From positions 124,001 through 188,000 of the forward strand of contig CAMHJX010000001.1 of assembly GCA_946185535.1 (NCBI GenBank): a stretch of DNA of 64,000 nucleotides, read 5' to 3'. Within the stretch, counting starts at the first letter, position 1. Every line of letters starts with the position of its first letter. A model generated the notes under the pieces. It was not told the origin of the DNA. It did no database searches and was given only the letters and a program-made list of their open reading frames with translations. The stretch is from an uncultured Bacteroidales bacterium (GTDB lineage Bacteria; Bacteroidota; Bacteroidia; Bacteroidales; F082). A program made the position numbers and the translations under genes. Shown here piece by piece: positions 35,046 through 43,487 of the stretch.

Positions 35046-36242
35046 TTACTTCTTATAGTAACAGGCTATCTTCCTAACAGCAGCAATCACATCATTTACA
35101 TCTTCATCCGTCATCATAGGATACAGCGGAATGCTCATAATACCTTTATAGACTTCTTCTGCATTGGGACAAAGGCCTTTTTCGTACCCCATACGGCGAT
35201 AAAATGGGAACCAATATACAGGAACGTAATGAATCTGTGGTTGGATATTCTCGGCGCTCATAGCGTCAAAAAACTGACGACGTGTGCATGTTAACTTGTC
35301 AAGATCAAGTCGAATGATATAGAGATGACGACAAGTATCGGATTCTGGAATCTCTTTCTGGATGATGATGCCAGGGACATCGCGGAAAGCTTCATTATAC
35401 TTATTGACAATTTCCTGACGACGTTTCTTGAAATCTTCTATCTTCCCGAGCTGACTCAATAACATGGCTGCCTGAAAATCAGTCATACGGTAATTGAAAC
35501 CTAAACTAATTTGCTCATAGTACCACATCCCTTCATGAGGCGCTTCCTCCATCAATTCCTCGTCATGCGTAATACCATGAGTATGAGCCAAGATGAGTTT
35601 TTTGTATAACTCATCATTGTTGGTAGTGATGGCTCCCCCCTCGCCGCAAGTGATAGTCTTAACAGGGTGGAAACTAAAGCAAGTCATATCTGCAAGATTA
35701 CCTACATGGACACCATCATACTTTGTGCCTATGGCATGAGCTGCGTCTTCAATGAACACCAAGCCATACTCATTGCAAATCTCGCGAATTTCCTTGATCT
35801 TAACAGCCTGGCCCGTATAATCCACAGCAATCACAGCTTTTGTTCTTGAAGTGATGTGGTCACGAATGCTTTGCGGATCGATATTATAGGTCTCAAGATC
35901 AATATCAGCAAAAACAGGCTTGGCTCCACAATACACAGCACAATTGGCACTGGCGGCAAAGGTTAATGGAGTAGTGATAACTTCTTCACCTGGGCCGATA
36001 CCTGCCGCAATACAAGCACAATGAAGTGCTGCGGTACCATTACTGCACACAACAGCGTGTTTTGCACCCATGTACTCTGCTAGTCTCTTTTCTGCCTCGG
36101 CCACCTTGGGGCCGCAGGTGATAAAAGGACTCCGAAGCACTTCGGATACGGCCTTTATTTCATCTTCACCAACACATTGGCGGCCGTAGTAAATCTTATT
36201 GACACGGACGGGATTCCCGCCCATTATGGCTAGCTGTTCCAT
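35046..36242 (-). CDS. pseC: UDP-4-amino-4,6-dideoxy-AltNAc transaminase
   Basis: 398 residues of the DegT/DnrJ/EryC1/StrS fold. VCSNGTAALHCACIAAG near 75, ITTPLTFAASANCAVYCGA near 95, EDAAHAIGTKYDG near 170 and the PLP lysine in SFHPVKTITCGEGGA near 193-207 are all present. The sequence fits PseC, which aminates the 4-keto product of PseB. PseB itself is not present in the window. A decayed paralogue starts 79 bp upstream. It begins the pse block. Confidence 0.92.
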   Translation of the reverse strand: MEQLAIMGGNPVRVNKIYYGRQCVGEDEIKAVSEVLRSPFITCGPKVAEAEKRLAEYMGAKHAVVCSNGTAALHCACIAAGIGPGEEVITTPLTFAASANCAVYCGAKPVFADIDLETYNIDPQSIRDHITSRTKAVIAVDYTGQAVKIKEIREICNEYGLVFIEDAAHAIGTKYDGVHVGNLADMTCFSFHPVKTITCGEGGAITTNNDELYKKLILAHTHGITHDEELMEEAPHEGMWYYEQISLGFNYRMTDFQAAMLLSQLGKIEDFKKRRQEIVNKYNEAFRDVPGIIIQKEIPESDTCRHLYIIRLDLDKLTCTRRQFFDAMSAENIQPQIHYVPVYWFPFYRRMGYEKGLCPNAEEVYKGIMSIPLYPMMTDEDVNDVIAAVRKIACYYKK

Positions 36243-36320
36243 TTTATTTCAATAATTAATTTCGCTATAGTTTCACTTAAGACTGATTTTTCACCAATAG
36301 TGGGCGGAAGATGGCCTTCT

Positions 36321-36572
36321 TCCCAGAGTAATAGGAGTGGTGATTATTTTATCACTTGGCCTAATAACCACAGCCATCGCTCATAGATGTAAAGCCGCTG
36401 TGCCGTTACTCACCATATAGGCGTATCGGCATACAAGATACTCGGCAAACATTTTTTCGAATTGCCCGACAAGCGGACATTGGGACTTGTGGTCAGACTT
36501 CTAGGCTGAGATAACTGCCTGCACATCCTCATCGGTGATATGCTGATGACCAAAAGGGATTATATAATCCAT
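36321..36572 (-). pseudogene. Remnant of a second DegT-family aminotransferase
   Basis: From ATG 36572 a single frame reads MDYIIPFGHQHITDEDVQAV and later QFEKMFAEYL, MVSNGTAALHL and DKIITTPIT, which align in order with the first 100 residues of the neighbouring pseC product (YGRQ..EDEI.AV, SNGTAALH, VITTPLT). It is broken by TAG at codon 24 and TGA at codon 64, and a conserved Gly is changed to Cys at codon 32. No frameshift is needed. Homology stops at about codon 84, and the rest of the gene (some 300 codons) is missing. It is diverged from pseC in sequence, so it is a separate gene, not a recent duplicate. The remaining 36243-36320 shows nothing recognisable. Confidence 0.85.
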
Positions 36573-36596
36573 TGCTTGGATGTTTGTTGTTTTATT

Positions 36597-38396
36597 TTAT
36601 TCAATTTTCAAACCATATTTATTCATCCATAACATTATTGCATGAAGGGCAAATTTACGGTTAAACCACATATAGTCGCCATCTTTTCTGATGCCATCTG
36701 TTAGTGGTCCGAAGTCGGTACTGTAAATTCTTTCCAAGAAGTTTTTGTTCCATTCAACACTCTGCATATATGGATAAACGATCTGTTCATAAGGGACACT
36801 GCGACTATGATTCTTATTTCTATATGCGACTTCTTCCGGCATATTCAGAAACCTGTGACACATGTCTTTTTGTATTTTTTTGTCGATTTTCCATTTCTCA
36901 GGTAACGAAGATTGAAAATCAAGAAAATCTACTGAAGAAAAAGGAAGACAATATTGCATACCAGATAATGCACACGAATCGTTTGCCATAGAAGTATTTG
37001 AAAACTCTGAATACCAATTTGATAGCATTGTATCTATCGCTGCTGTCCATTTATTTGTTTTTAACGCCTCCTCAAATTCGCTAAACACGCCCTTATACAA
37101 ACGATCCCATATATGGGTTTCATAATCCTTTGACAAAAAGGAAGTAGTGAAATCTGGTATCGGATAAAGGCCGCCTTTCATTCCGATTTTCATGCCACCA
37201 TACCACAATCCAGGTCTTCCTGTCGAGTAAAGCAATGATTGCAATATTCTAAATCTATAGTTCAGTTTCTCTACACGTCCTTTAGGATGAACCCCTCTGT
37301 ATTTTTCCCAATCAACAAAACAACCATCAGGCAACACTTTTAATCCCTTGGCAAAATAACGGCCTCCTCCGCGATATAACCAACGACGGAAATTACGTGT
37401 TTTGTCATTCTGTTCAGAAAAACCTGAATCTAACAAACAAAACTCACCTATCATCGCCGTTGATCCTTTGTCCACTACAGTACCCAAATATGACCCTGAC
37501 AATACATGAGACGGGATTGATATTCCTAATGAATTCAATGTTACATTTAGAAGACTATGGTCAACATATTTTCTCCACTCCTCTGACCGAACATCTGGCG
37601 TAACATTTTTCAGATTAAAACCAAACGCATCCCTAAGTGTGTTAACGTCGTCATGTTCAAAATCAAAATTGCCCTTGTAATACATGTGCGCCGCTTGCAC
37701 ATTTTTAACATTCATTCTGTGCAATGCTCCCATAATGGCGGCACTGTCACTACCACCTGAGAGCCAAACGGCCACTTCATCGTTTTCAATATTGTTATTA
37801 ATTGAATCAACAAGCAAATCACCGTACCGTTCAATCGCTTTATCATAATTGGAGGGTATCATACAAGGTTCTATTCTCCAAAATACACCTTCGTGCCCCA
37901 CCCCAATGTAAGGGAGTACATGATGCAAGAAATGACCCGGAAGAACGGCTTTGCTGCCCTTAAAAAGGGGCAATGCAGCCATCACTTTGATATTGTTCAT
38001 TAGCATCATGTCGACTGCTTCTGCATCAAGTACCTTGGTATAATTAACCAGCTGCGCATCGTCAGTAGTATAGTGATGCTGTTCTCCATCAAAGAAATAA
38101 TAGAGATGGGATGCATAAGTGCGGTCGCGCCCCACATATATTTCACCGTTTTTCTTGTCTACCAATGCAAATGATCCATTGGTATAACGAGAAGGCGTCC
38201 AATTATTGCAACCACATTTGCAATAATCCAATGCTATATCTGCTGCAGCATCCGTTTTCTTCCATGATGTTTGGGTTACCACAAATACATTTTCATCCTC
38301 ATACTTTCTGACACTAAAATCATCCGTATTTATTGTGTACTCCAAAGCATTTTTCCCATTAGAGAAAGAGAGGGTAAATCCGTATAAAGTTCTCAT
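36597..38396 (-). CDS. Asparagine synthase-like amidotransferase, glutaminase cysteine missing
   Basis: 599 residues from ATG 38396 (MRTLYGFTLSF); an upstream GTG would add eight residues of no family value. The N-terminal 180 residues have the class-II amidotransferase outline (GSFALVDKKNGEIYVGRDR near 95), but the second residue is Arg, not the Cys nucleophile of AsnB. The C-terminal synthase domain has the PP-loop VWLSGGSDSAAI near 210. It should still form an acyl-adenylate and pass it to ammonia or to an amine substrate. It ends the carrier-protein module, 87 bp after the capsule-synthesis gene. An amide-forming step on the glycan is the likely role. Confidence 0.82.
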   Translation of the reverse strand: MRTLYGFTLSFSNGKNALEYTINTDDFSVRKYEDENVFVVTQTSWKKTDAAADIALDYCKCGCNNWTPSRYTNGSFALVDKKNGEIYVGRDRTYASHLYYFFDGEQHHYTTDDAQLVNYTKVLDAEAVDMMLMNNIKVMAALPLFKGSKAVLPGHFLHHVLPYIGVGHEGVFWRIEPCMIPSNYDKAIERYGDLLVDSINNNIENDEVAVWLSGGSDSAAIMGALHRMNVKNVQAAHMYYKGNFDFEHDDVNTLRDAFGFNLKNVTPDVRSEEWRKYVDHSLLNVTLNSLGISIPSHVLSGSYLGTVVDKGSTAMIGEFCLLDSGFSEQNDKTRNFRRWLYRGGGRYFAKGLKVLPDGCFVDWEKYRGVHPKGRVEKLNYRFRILQSLLYSTGRPGLWYGGMKIGMKGGLYPIPDFTTSFLSKDYETHIWDRLYKGVFSEFEEALKTNKWTAAIDTMLSNWYSEFSNTSMANDSCALSGMQYCLPFSSVDFLDFQSSLPEKWKIDKKIQKDMCHRFLNMPEEVAYRNKNHSRSVPYEQIVYPYMQSVEWNKNFLERIYSTDFGPLTDGIRKDGDYMWFNRKFALHAIMLWMNKYGLKIE

Positions 38397-38483
38397 TTTA
38401 GCCTGAATTTTAACGAACACTTAAACTCGCATCTACATATTTCTTGATATTTTCACGCATACAACAGAAACTTAATATATTTA

Positions 38484-40037
38484 TTATATCTGCTCAGCAA
38501 TTGCATCAACTATATTATTAATGCATTCTTCTTCATTAAGTCCAGTCTCTTTTTTATACACTCCTTTATAATAATATGCAAGTTTTGTATTCTTTCCGAC
38601 TGAAGCAAGATATGCCAACAAAGAATGCTCGTCATATCGATAATTCTCAATGAACTGATTCATATTCTTGGCAGATTCTTCATTCGTAATACGCAACACC
38701 CCTTTCGAATAATTCTCATACCATGCTAGTCCAAAAGCAATCACAGGTTTCTGACGCACCATTGCTTCCCAACCTACGGTACCAGTTATAGTACTTACTG
38801 CTTTGGCATGCTTAATCAACTCAAAAGTGTCCACTTCGGTAGGAATCAACCTAACACGATCATTTTTTACCAAATCATCATATAAATCACGCATGCGGCT
38901 CGTATGACCAATATGATATCTTATGAACTGATGAGGATGTTCCTTTACATATACCTTCCATGTTACCGGCAAATACTTCAATAGCAATTCCACACATAAT
39001 CTTTGGTCAACAAAAATGTCACCTCCTGGGTTTGAGGTTGCCTCTGGCTGATAATGCAAAAATAAAACAGCATAGTTTTCCTTGTAATCAGGTTGACTGC
39101 ACAACGAATCATACGCTTCCTTCAATTGTTTTTTATACTTGTTTATCTTCAGCAGCATACGCTCGTGCTGATAAATATTCCCCTCACTCTCCTCATATTT
39201 TTTATTTGGTTTCTTATCAGTGGCGCACAAACCTATAATATTTGTATCTGCCGGTTGCCCCAAAAGATAAGGGCGATAAACCGTCGAGAACTTTCTGATC
39301 CATCTCTTCACCATGAAAAAGCTACTTTCTGTAGCTTTTTGAGTTTTTGCGATTGAAGCCATATAAGCAGGAGCAGCCTCTTCATAATCTTTCTTCACAC
39401 AATCATAACGCTCCTTGATATCGCTTGGCAGTTTCTCAATAAGATTTTCTTTCTGCTCGAACGAATGCCAGTCTTGAACAAATCTATCTTCAATAGTATA
39501 AAACTGATTTTTAAATAAATAAAACCGCCCTGGAAATTGAGTGTGTTGCATGGTGAGATATGGAATATTACGCTCTATACATAACCAAAACAATACATAA
39601 TCATAAAAGCGATGAGGTATAGCCGTATTTATAACCAAATCAGGTTTAAACAGCTCAATAGCAGCCATCCACTTCTTTATCATGTTGCGATAATGACGTT
39701 GCCTTTCCATAAAGTTGAAACTGTGTAAATCCTGATCTTGACGGTCAAGCATTTTCATAGCTTGCAGTTCATGGTCAGCGTGGCGTTTCAAAAAATCCAC
39801 ATCAAGATAACAATCATTCGCTTTTTCTTCAATTTCTTTCGCGAAACGTCCTTTCCATCCGTCTGTGAAGCTTTGGTATATTATGCCAGGAAACTCTTTT
39901 GGTATCAAGACATCAGAATCGTCTTCTGGAGTATATCCCACCCAATACACAGGTTTGTACCCAAAAGATTTCTCCATCTCATGAGCCACTCCAATCCATG
40001 GTGTCACCCAACAATTAATATAAAAAGCATTTTTCAT
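38484..40037 (-). CDS. Capsule polysaccharide biosynthesis protein (KpsC/KpsS-like fold)
   Basis: 517 residues from ATG 40037 (MKNAFYINCWVTPWIG), which starts 2 bp after the ACP stop; an in-frame start ten codons earlier overlaps the ACP gene and is less likely. The C-terminal half has KVYVKEHPHQFIRYHIG near 390, a YDDLVKNDRVRLIPTE segment and TITGTVGWEAMVRQKPVIAF near 440, which match the capsule_synth domain of GT-B Kdo-type transferases. The N-terminal half is not recognised. It may add a sugar or phosphoglycan; an acidic-sugar transferase is a guess. It is well preserved and coupled to the ACP gene. Confidence 0.75.
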   Translation of the reverse strand: MKNAFYINCWVTPWIGVAHEMEKSFGYKPVYWVGYTPEDDSDVLIPKEFPGIIYQSFTDGWKGRFAKEIEEKANDCYLDVDFLKRHADHELQAMKMLDRQDQDLHSFNFMERQRHYRNMIKKWMAAIELFKPDLVINTAIPHRFYDYVLFWLCIERNIPYLTMQHTQFPGRFYLFKNQFYTIEDRFVQDWHSFEQKENLIEKLPSDIKERYDCVKKDYEEAAPAYMASIAKTQKATESSFFMVKRWIRKFSTVYRPYLLGQPADTNIIGLCATDKKPNKKYEESEGNIYQHERMLLKINKYKKQLKEAYDSLCSQPDYKENYAVLFLHYQPEATSNPGGDIFVDQRLCVELLLKYLPVTWKVYVKEHPHQFIRYHIGHTSRMRDLYDDLVKNDRVRLIPTEVDTFELIKHAKAVSTITGTVGWEAMVRQKPVIAFGLAWYENYSKGVLRITNEESAKNMNQFIENYRYDEHSLLAYLASVGKNTKLAYYYKGVYKKETGLNEEECINNIVDAIAEQI

Positions 40038-40038
40038 A

Positions 40039-40260
40039 CTAGTTTTCCATAAAATCGATAATATCACCTATTGTTTTGAATTCCAAGATCTGTTCTCCAG
40101 ACAATTTTTTGCCACATTCATCATCCATCAGTACTATTAAAGACAACTTCGACATCGAATCCCATGGCTCAAAATCTTCCAATATAACATTCTCCTGGAT
40201 TTCCTCTATTTCAACTTCAAATAAATCAGCAAGCAATTGCTTTTTTTCTTCTAATTCCAT
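40039..40260 (-). CDS. Acyl carrier protein
   Basis: 73 residues from ATG 40260 (MELEEKKQLLADLF). A four-helix carrier protein with the phosphopantetheine serine in EPWDSMSKLSLI near residue 35, acidic overall. It lies 19 bp after the SDR gene and 2 bp before the capsule-synthesis gene. It should carry an acyl group for reduction by the SDR and for transfer to a sugar. It is not the housekeeping AcpP, whose DSL motif and genetic context (fabF) differ. Confidence 0.9.
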   Translation of the reverse strand: MELEEKKQLLADLFEVEIEEIQENVILEDFEPWDSMSKLSLIVLMDDECGKKLSGEQILEFKTIGDIIDFMEN

Positions 40261-40279
40261 TTTGTTTGTATTTATACGT

Positions 40280-41029
40280 TTATACTGAGGCTCCCCCGTC
40301 AATTCTGACAGAGGTTCCCGTTATTGTTTTTGTCGCTTGGCTTAATAAAAAAGCTATAAGATTAGCCACTTCATAAGGTTCGGTTGGCCCAAGAGGCTGG
40401 TTCACAATCTCATCCGTACCTGAAAGCAGAGCCATTTCTCTTGCTTTTATACCCATAGGAGTTAACACTTCTCCTGGCATGATGGAATTAATTCGTATTC
40501 GCTTACTTGCCAATTCTAATGCCATACATCTAACGAAAGAATCAACAGCAGCCTTGGAGACGCAATATTCTGTTTTGGCCTTATAGCCTTTAATGCTGGA
40601 TATGGAAGACATAACCACGATACTACCTCCTTCACAAAAACATTTCTTCTTCGTGAGATGTTTGACTAATTCAACAAAAGAATAAAAATTTACATCCATG
40701 ATTTTTGAGAAGCCTTCTTTCTTTAATACATTAAGCGGCTTTCTGCTGCTTATCCCTGCACAATGGACAAGTCCATGTATCAAGGACTTTTTAAGTATCA
40801 CGTCGTCAGCAAATTCTTTCAGGGCAATTTCGTCCGTCAAATCAACTACATATTGTTCATGATTTTGACCGACCATTCCACTTCTGGTTTCCTCCAAACC
40901 ATTCTTGTCTATATCCAAGCAAATAACATTGGCGCCCAATTTGTCTAAAAGCAAACATGTCTCTCTTCCAATGCCAGAGCCAGCACCCGTTATTATAATA
41001 TTATTATTTCGTAAATCAATTATTTGCAT
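40280..41029 (-). CDS. Short-chain dehydrogenase, FabG-like 3-oxoacyl reductase
   Basis: 249 residues. NIIITGAGSGIGRETC near 10-25 is the NAD(P) loop, HCAGISS near 88 the NNAG-equivalent, MSSISS near 140 and EYCVSKAAV near 152-160 hold the catalytic Ser, Tyr and Lys, and PGEVLTPMG follows. The C-terminus TGTSVRIDGGASV is typical of FabG-type enzymes. It is placed directly before an ACP gene, so reduction of a 3-keto acyl group on that carrier is the most likely task; a sugar-ketone substrate is an alternative. Confidence 0.88.
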   Translation of the reverse strand: MQIIDLRNNNIIITGAGSGIGRETCLLLDKLGANVICLDIDKNGLEETRSGMVGQNHEQYVVDLTDEIALKEFADDVILKKSLIHGLVHCAGISSRKPLNVLKKEGFSKIMDVNFYSFVELVKHLTKKKCFCEGGSIVVMSSISSIKGYKAKTEYCVSKAAVDSFVRCMALELASKRIRINSIMPGEVLTPMGIKAREMALLSGTDEIVNQPLGPTEPYEVANLIAFLLSQATKTITGTSVRIDGGASV

Positions 41030-41031
41030 AC

Positions 41032-42051
41032 TTATACCACTGATTGCAAAAGCTCATTCTTACCAACATCATCAAGACATTGAAGAAAATCATGACCGCC
41101 AGGGAAATTTACTTCAATAAGCTCCGGGCCTGTTGGAGTAATTGCTATGTCCAATCCTGCGAACAAAACCTTCTTATTAAGACTTGCTACACGTAGAGCA
41201 AATTGCCTAACTTCATTAAACATAGGAATGTGGTATCCCACCATACACACATCCGTACCAGGATGGAAAACATGGAAATATCCTTTTTTGTCTCTCCCTG
41301 GACGATCTATCACGCCATAACTTAAATCAATGTTATATCCGACACCACCTGCTCCCCAATTATCAATGTCAGCATCGCTCTGACCGCAACGGAGAGCCAT
41401 TGTTACAATATCGGGACAACCATCTTTATTCACAATAATATATACGCGCACTGTGTTAAGAGATCTCGCATGAATAGCATTTAACTCCTCACAATTATTC
41501 AAGCTTTCCTCTATTATTACATTTCGACCTAAATAATCATCACAAAACGACTCACACTCTTGTCTAGAACTAAAAGTAAATTTGCTAATGCCATTCCCCT
41601 GATCTGATGATACAGGTTTTACAATAACTGTCTTATATTTCAACAAAAAACCAGCTACCTGTTCCCTGCTCTGACTCCCATCAAGGCACATCCAATTTCT
41701 TTTGATGAATTGACCATAATCCTCATACATGTTATTTTTCAAAGTATATCTCAAAAAAGTTGCCTTGTCAAACTTCTTAACCATTCGATAATACCTGCGA
41801 AAGGTCATGAATGTATTTCTTTCATGCCCATTCTTCTTGACAAAATCAAAGAGAGTATAGTCCCGAGAATGAGAGGCTCCATACCTTAAATTACACCATA
41901 CCATATCCAGAACAATCGCCCATTCGTGCCTTTTTGTTATTTGCGCCAGCTCTTTTGCCGTAATTTTCGCATATTTTAAAAAGGTGAAGAACCGTTTAAA
42001 AGAATACAATCTGTAATTGTATATTTGTTCGCCTCTTGATTGTCCCTTCAT
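41032..42051 (-). CDS. Sugar-transfer-associated ATP-grasp protein (second copy)
   Basis: 339 residues from ATG 42051 (MKGQSRGEQIYN), 7 bp after the previous gene; a longer frame reaching 42174 would overlap that gene by 116 bp and is rejected. ATP-grasp features: KTVIVKPVSSDQGNGISKF near 140, NVIIEESLNNCEELNAIHA near 175, SLNTVRVYIIV near 200 and LFAGLDIAITPTGPELIEVN near 300 with the metal-binding Glu and Asn. The ATPgrasp_ST group occurs in polysaccharide loci; the reaction has not been shown to my knowledge. It is expected to ligate a carboxylate to an amine or thiol. Confidence 0.83.
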   Translation of the reverse strand: MKGQSRGEQIYNYRLYSFKRFFTFLKYAKITAKELAQITKRHEWAIVLDMVWCNLRYGASHSRDYTLFDFVKKNGHERNTFMTFRRYYRMVKKFDKATFLRYTLKNNMYEDYGQFIKRNWMCLDGSQSREQVAGFLLKYKTVIVKPVSSDQGNGISKFTFSSRQECESFCDDYLGRNVIIEESLNNCEELNAIHARSLNTVRVYIIVNKDGCPDIVTMALRCGQSDADIDNWGAGGVGYNIDLSYGVIDRPGRDKKGYFHVFHPGTDVCMVGYHIPMFNEVRQFALRVASLNKKVLFAGLDIAITPTGPELIEVNFPGGHDFLQCLDDVGKNELLQSVV

Positions 42052-42058
42052 CAGATTA

Positions 42059-43198
42059 TTAAAGTCGAAGTAATTTTCTGAGAGTATAGCTATTATTAAC
42101 CACTTCTTCAATGACAGGTTGAGGATTTGTACCATAAAGCGGACCATTTGCAAGTTGATGCGAATCAACACCACTAAATGTAAGGTTCATCTCAACCAAC
42201 ACAGGATCACCTTCAACATCCACGGCAATATCCCAAGACATCAATCTTGTTATGCCCGAAAAACGAATTGCCATCTTTGAAACAAGTTCGGTACACCTCT
42301 CAAAGTTGGGGATTCTAATATCCGCAAACCTATATCCCTGGGGGCTAAATTCATATTTTTGCATTTTTTGATCATAAACCCGCCCTTTCAGGGTACCGTC
42401 TTCATTTATGCCACATGCCATACCACCACCTGTCAAATTATCAACCTTTGAGCCTTTCCTTCCCACTCTAATCAAAGGAGACAGAATCTGAACTTTACCG
42501 TCCCTAACCAAAGTCATAATTCTTATAGTATTCAAACTAGTATCATTTAACTTGTTTATCTCAGGATGTTGTTTGATGATGTCCTGACAAATATATTGTT
42601 CCCGAATAGAAACTAGAGAATTCAACAATTCTTGATCGGAAATATCTGTTTTAATAAACGAAACGCCTTCACCCCCTTGGGAAAAGCGAGTCTTCTTTAT
42701 AATAACCTCCTTACGAGTTTTGCATATCCTGACCACTTCTTCGTTCGAAATCGGTTCATATTTATCATTCAAAAAAAACTGGCCAACTTTTCTAAACAAA
42801 GTAGTCGGCTTTTTCATTTCAGGAAAATACAAATCATAGAAATTCTTGTCATCACATGGGGCTGAATGCTGTGGATTTGTATAATATTCATCGATAAATG
42901 TATAATAAAAATCAAATGGCATATAGAATTTGACCAAATCCTTATCATCTTCTATGGAATTGAAAACATCAAACCAACGAAAATCAATCAGATGAATATT
43001 TTTGCCCAAATAAGACCTCCAAAAATCTTTGATTTCCCTCATGAGAGAATTACCGACTTGTTTGACATTTCCGTTATCCAGAAAAGATTGTAATGCATGA
43101 TGAGAATAATTAATCCTTGGCTCAATTAATCTTACATAATATGCTTTCCTTTTAAGAAAACTATTATCATCTTCTCCTATGTTACGAATCAATCTCAT
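42059..43198 (-). CDS. Sugar-transfer-associated ATP-grasp protein (first copy)
   Basis: 379 residues. KEVIIKKTRFSQGGEGVSFI near 178, QYICQDIIKQHPEINKLNDT near 213, SLNTIRIMTLVRDGKVQILS near 235, GGGMACGINEDGTLKG near 270 and SWDIAVDVEGDPVLVEMNLT near 325. It shares the domain order of its downstream neighbour but little identity, so the two are old paralogues with different substrates. They sit between the two acyl carrier protein genes. An N-terminal region of about 130 residues with many aromatic residues is specific to this copy. Confidence 0.83.
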   Translation of the reverse strand: MRLIRNIGEDDNSFLKRKAYYVRLIEPRINYSHHALQSFLDNGNVKQVGNSLMREIKDFWRSYLGKNIHLIDFRWFDVFNSIEDDKDLVKFYMPFDFYYTFIDEYYTNPQHSAPCDDKNFYDLYFPEMKKPTTLFRKVGQFFLNDKYEPISNEEVVRICKTRKEVIIKKTRFSQGGEGVSFIKTDISDQELLNSLVSIREQYICQDIIKQHPEINKLNDTSLNTIRIMTLVRDGKVQILSPLIRVGRKGSKVDNLTGGGMACGINEDGTLKGRVYDQKMQKYEFSPQGYRFADIRIPNFERCTELVSKMAIRFSGITRLMSWDIAVDVEGDPVLVEMNLTFSGVDSHQLANGPLYGTNPQPVIEEVVNNSYTLRKLLRL

Positions 43199-43236
43199 TT
43201 TTATTAGGTTTAAAGAAAATAATTGCAGAAAACTAT

Positions 43237-43482
43237 TTATTGTTTATTCTCAATATTTTTTAATTTTGTTATCAAGTTACAAATATTCTCTGCTGAATTA
43301 AAGTTTTCCGGGTCAAGCTCATTTATTCGTATTTGCACATCAAAAACATCATCTATTTCTGAGATAATGGAAACAACATCGAAAGAATCGAGTATCCCAT
43401 TGTCAATCAGTTCTGTTTCATTCTCAAAATCCACATCAGGACGAATGTCCTTTAAAATAGCTAACAATTTCTCCATTGCCAT
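43237..43482 (-). CDS. Acyl carrier protein (DltC-like)
   Basis: 81 residues. The phosphopantetheine site is DNGILDSFDVVSIISEID near 26-43, with Ser33 as the expected attachment site; the GxLDS form resembles carrier proteins that partner adenylation domains, such as DltC. It lies 5 bp after a GNAT gene, which follows the adenylation gene. The expected chain is: adenylation enzyme loads this carrier, GNAT moves the group on. A second in-frame ATG two codons later is equally possible as start. Confidence 0.9.
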   Translation of the reverse strand: MAMEKLLAILKDIRPDVDFENETELIDNGILDSFDVVSIISEIDDVFDVQIRINELDPENFNSAENICNLITKLKNIENKQ

Positions 43483-43487
43483 TAAAA

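Noticed and set aside
36243-36596. Gap before pseC considered as a non-coding RNA or promoter region
   Set aside because: A single frame gives a clear aminotransferase sequence with two stops, so most of it is a pseudogene; no TAnnTTTG box was found directly before pseC.
38484-40037. Capsule-synthesis protein considered as the missing PseG
   Set aside because: It is much longer than PseG, and its C-terminal motifs fit the KpsC/KpsS-like domain.
42052-42174. N-terminal extension of the second ATPgrasp_ST gene
   Set aside because: It would overlap the preceding gene by 116 bp; ATG 42051 lies 7 bp after that gene's stop and fits the spacing of the operon.
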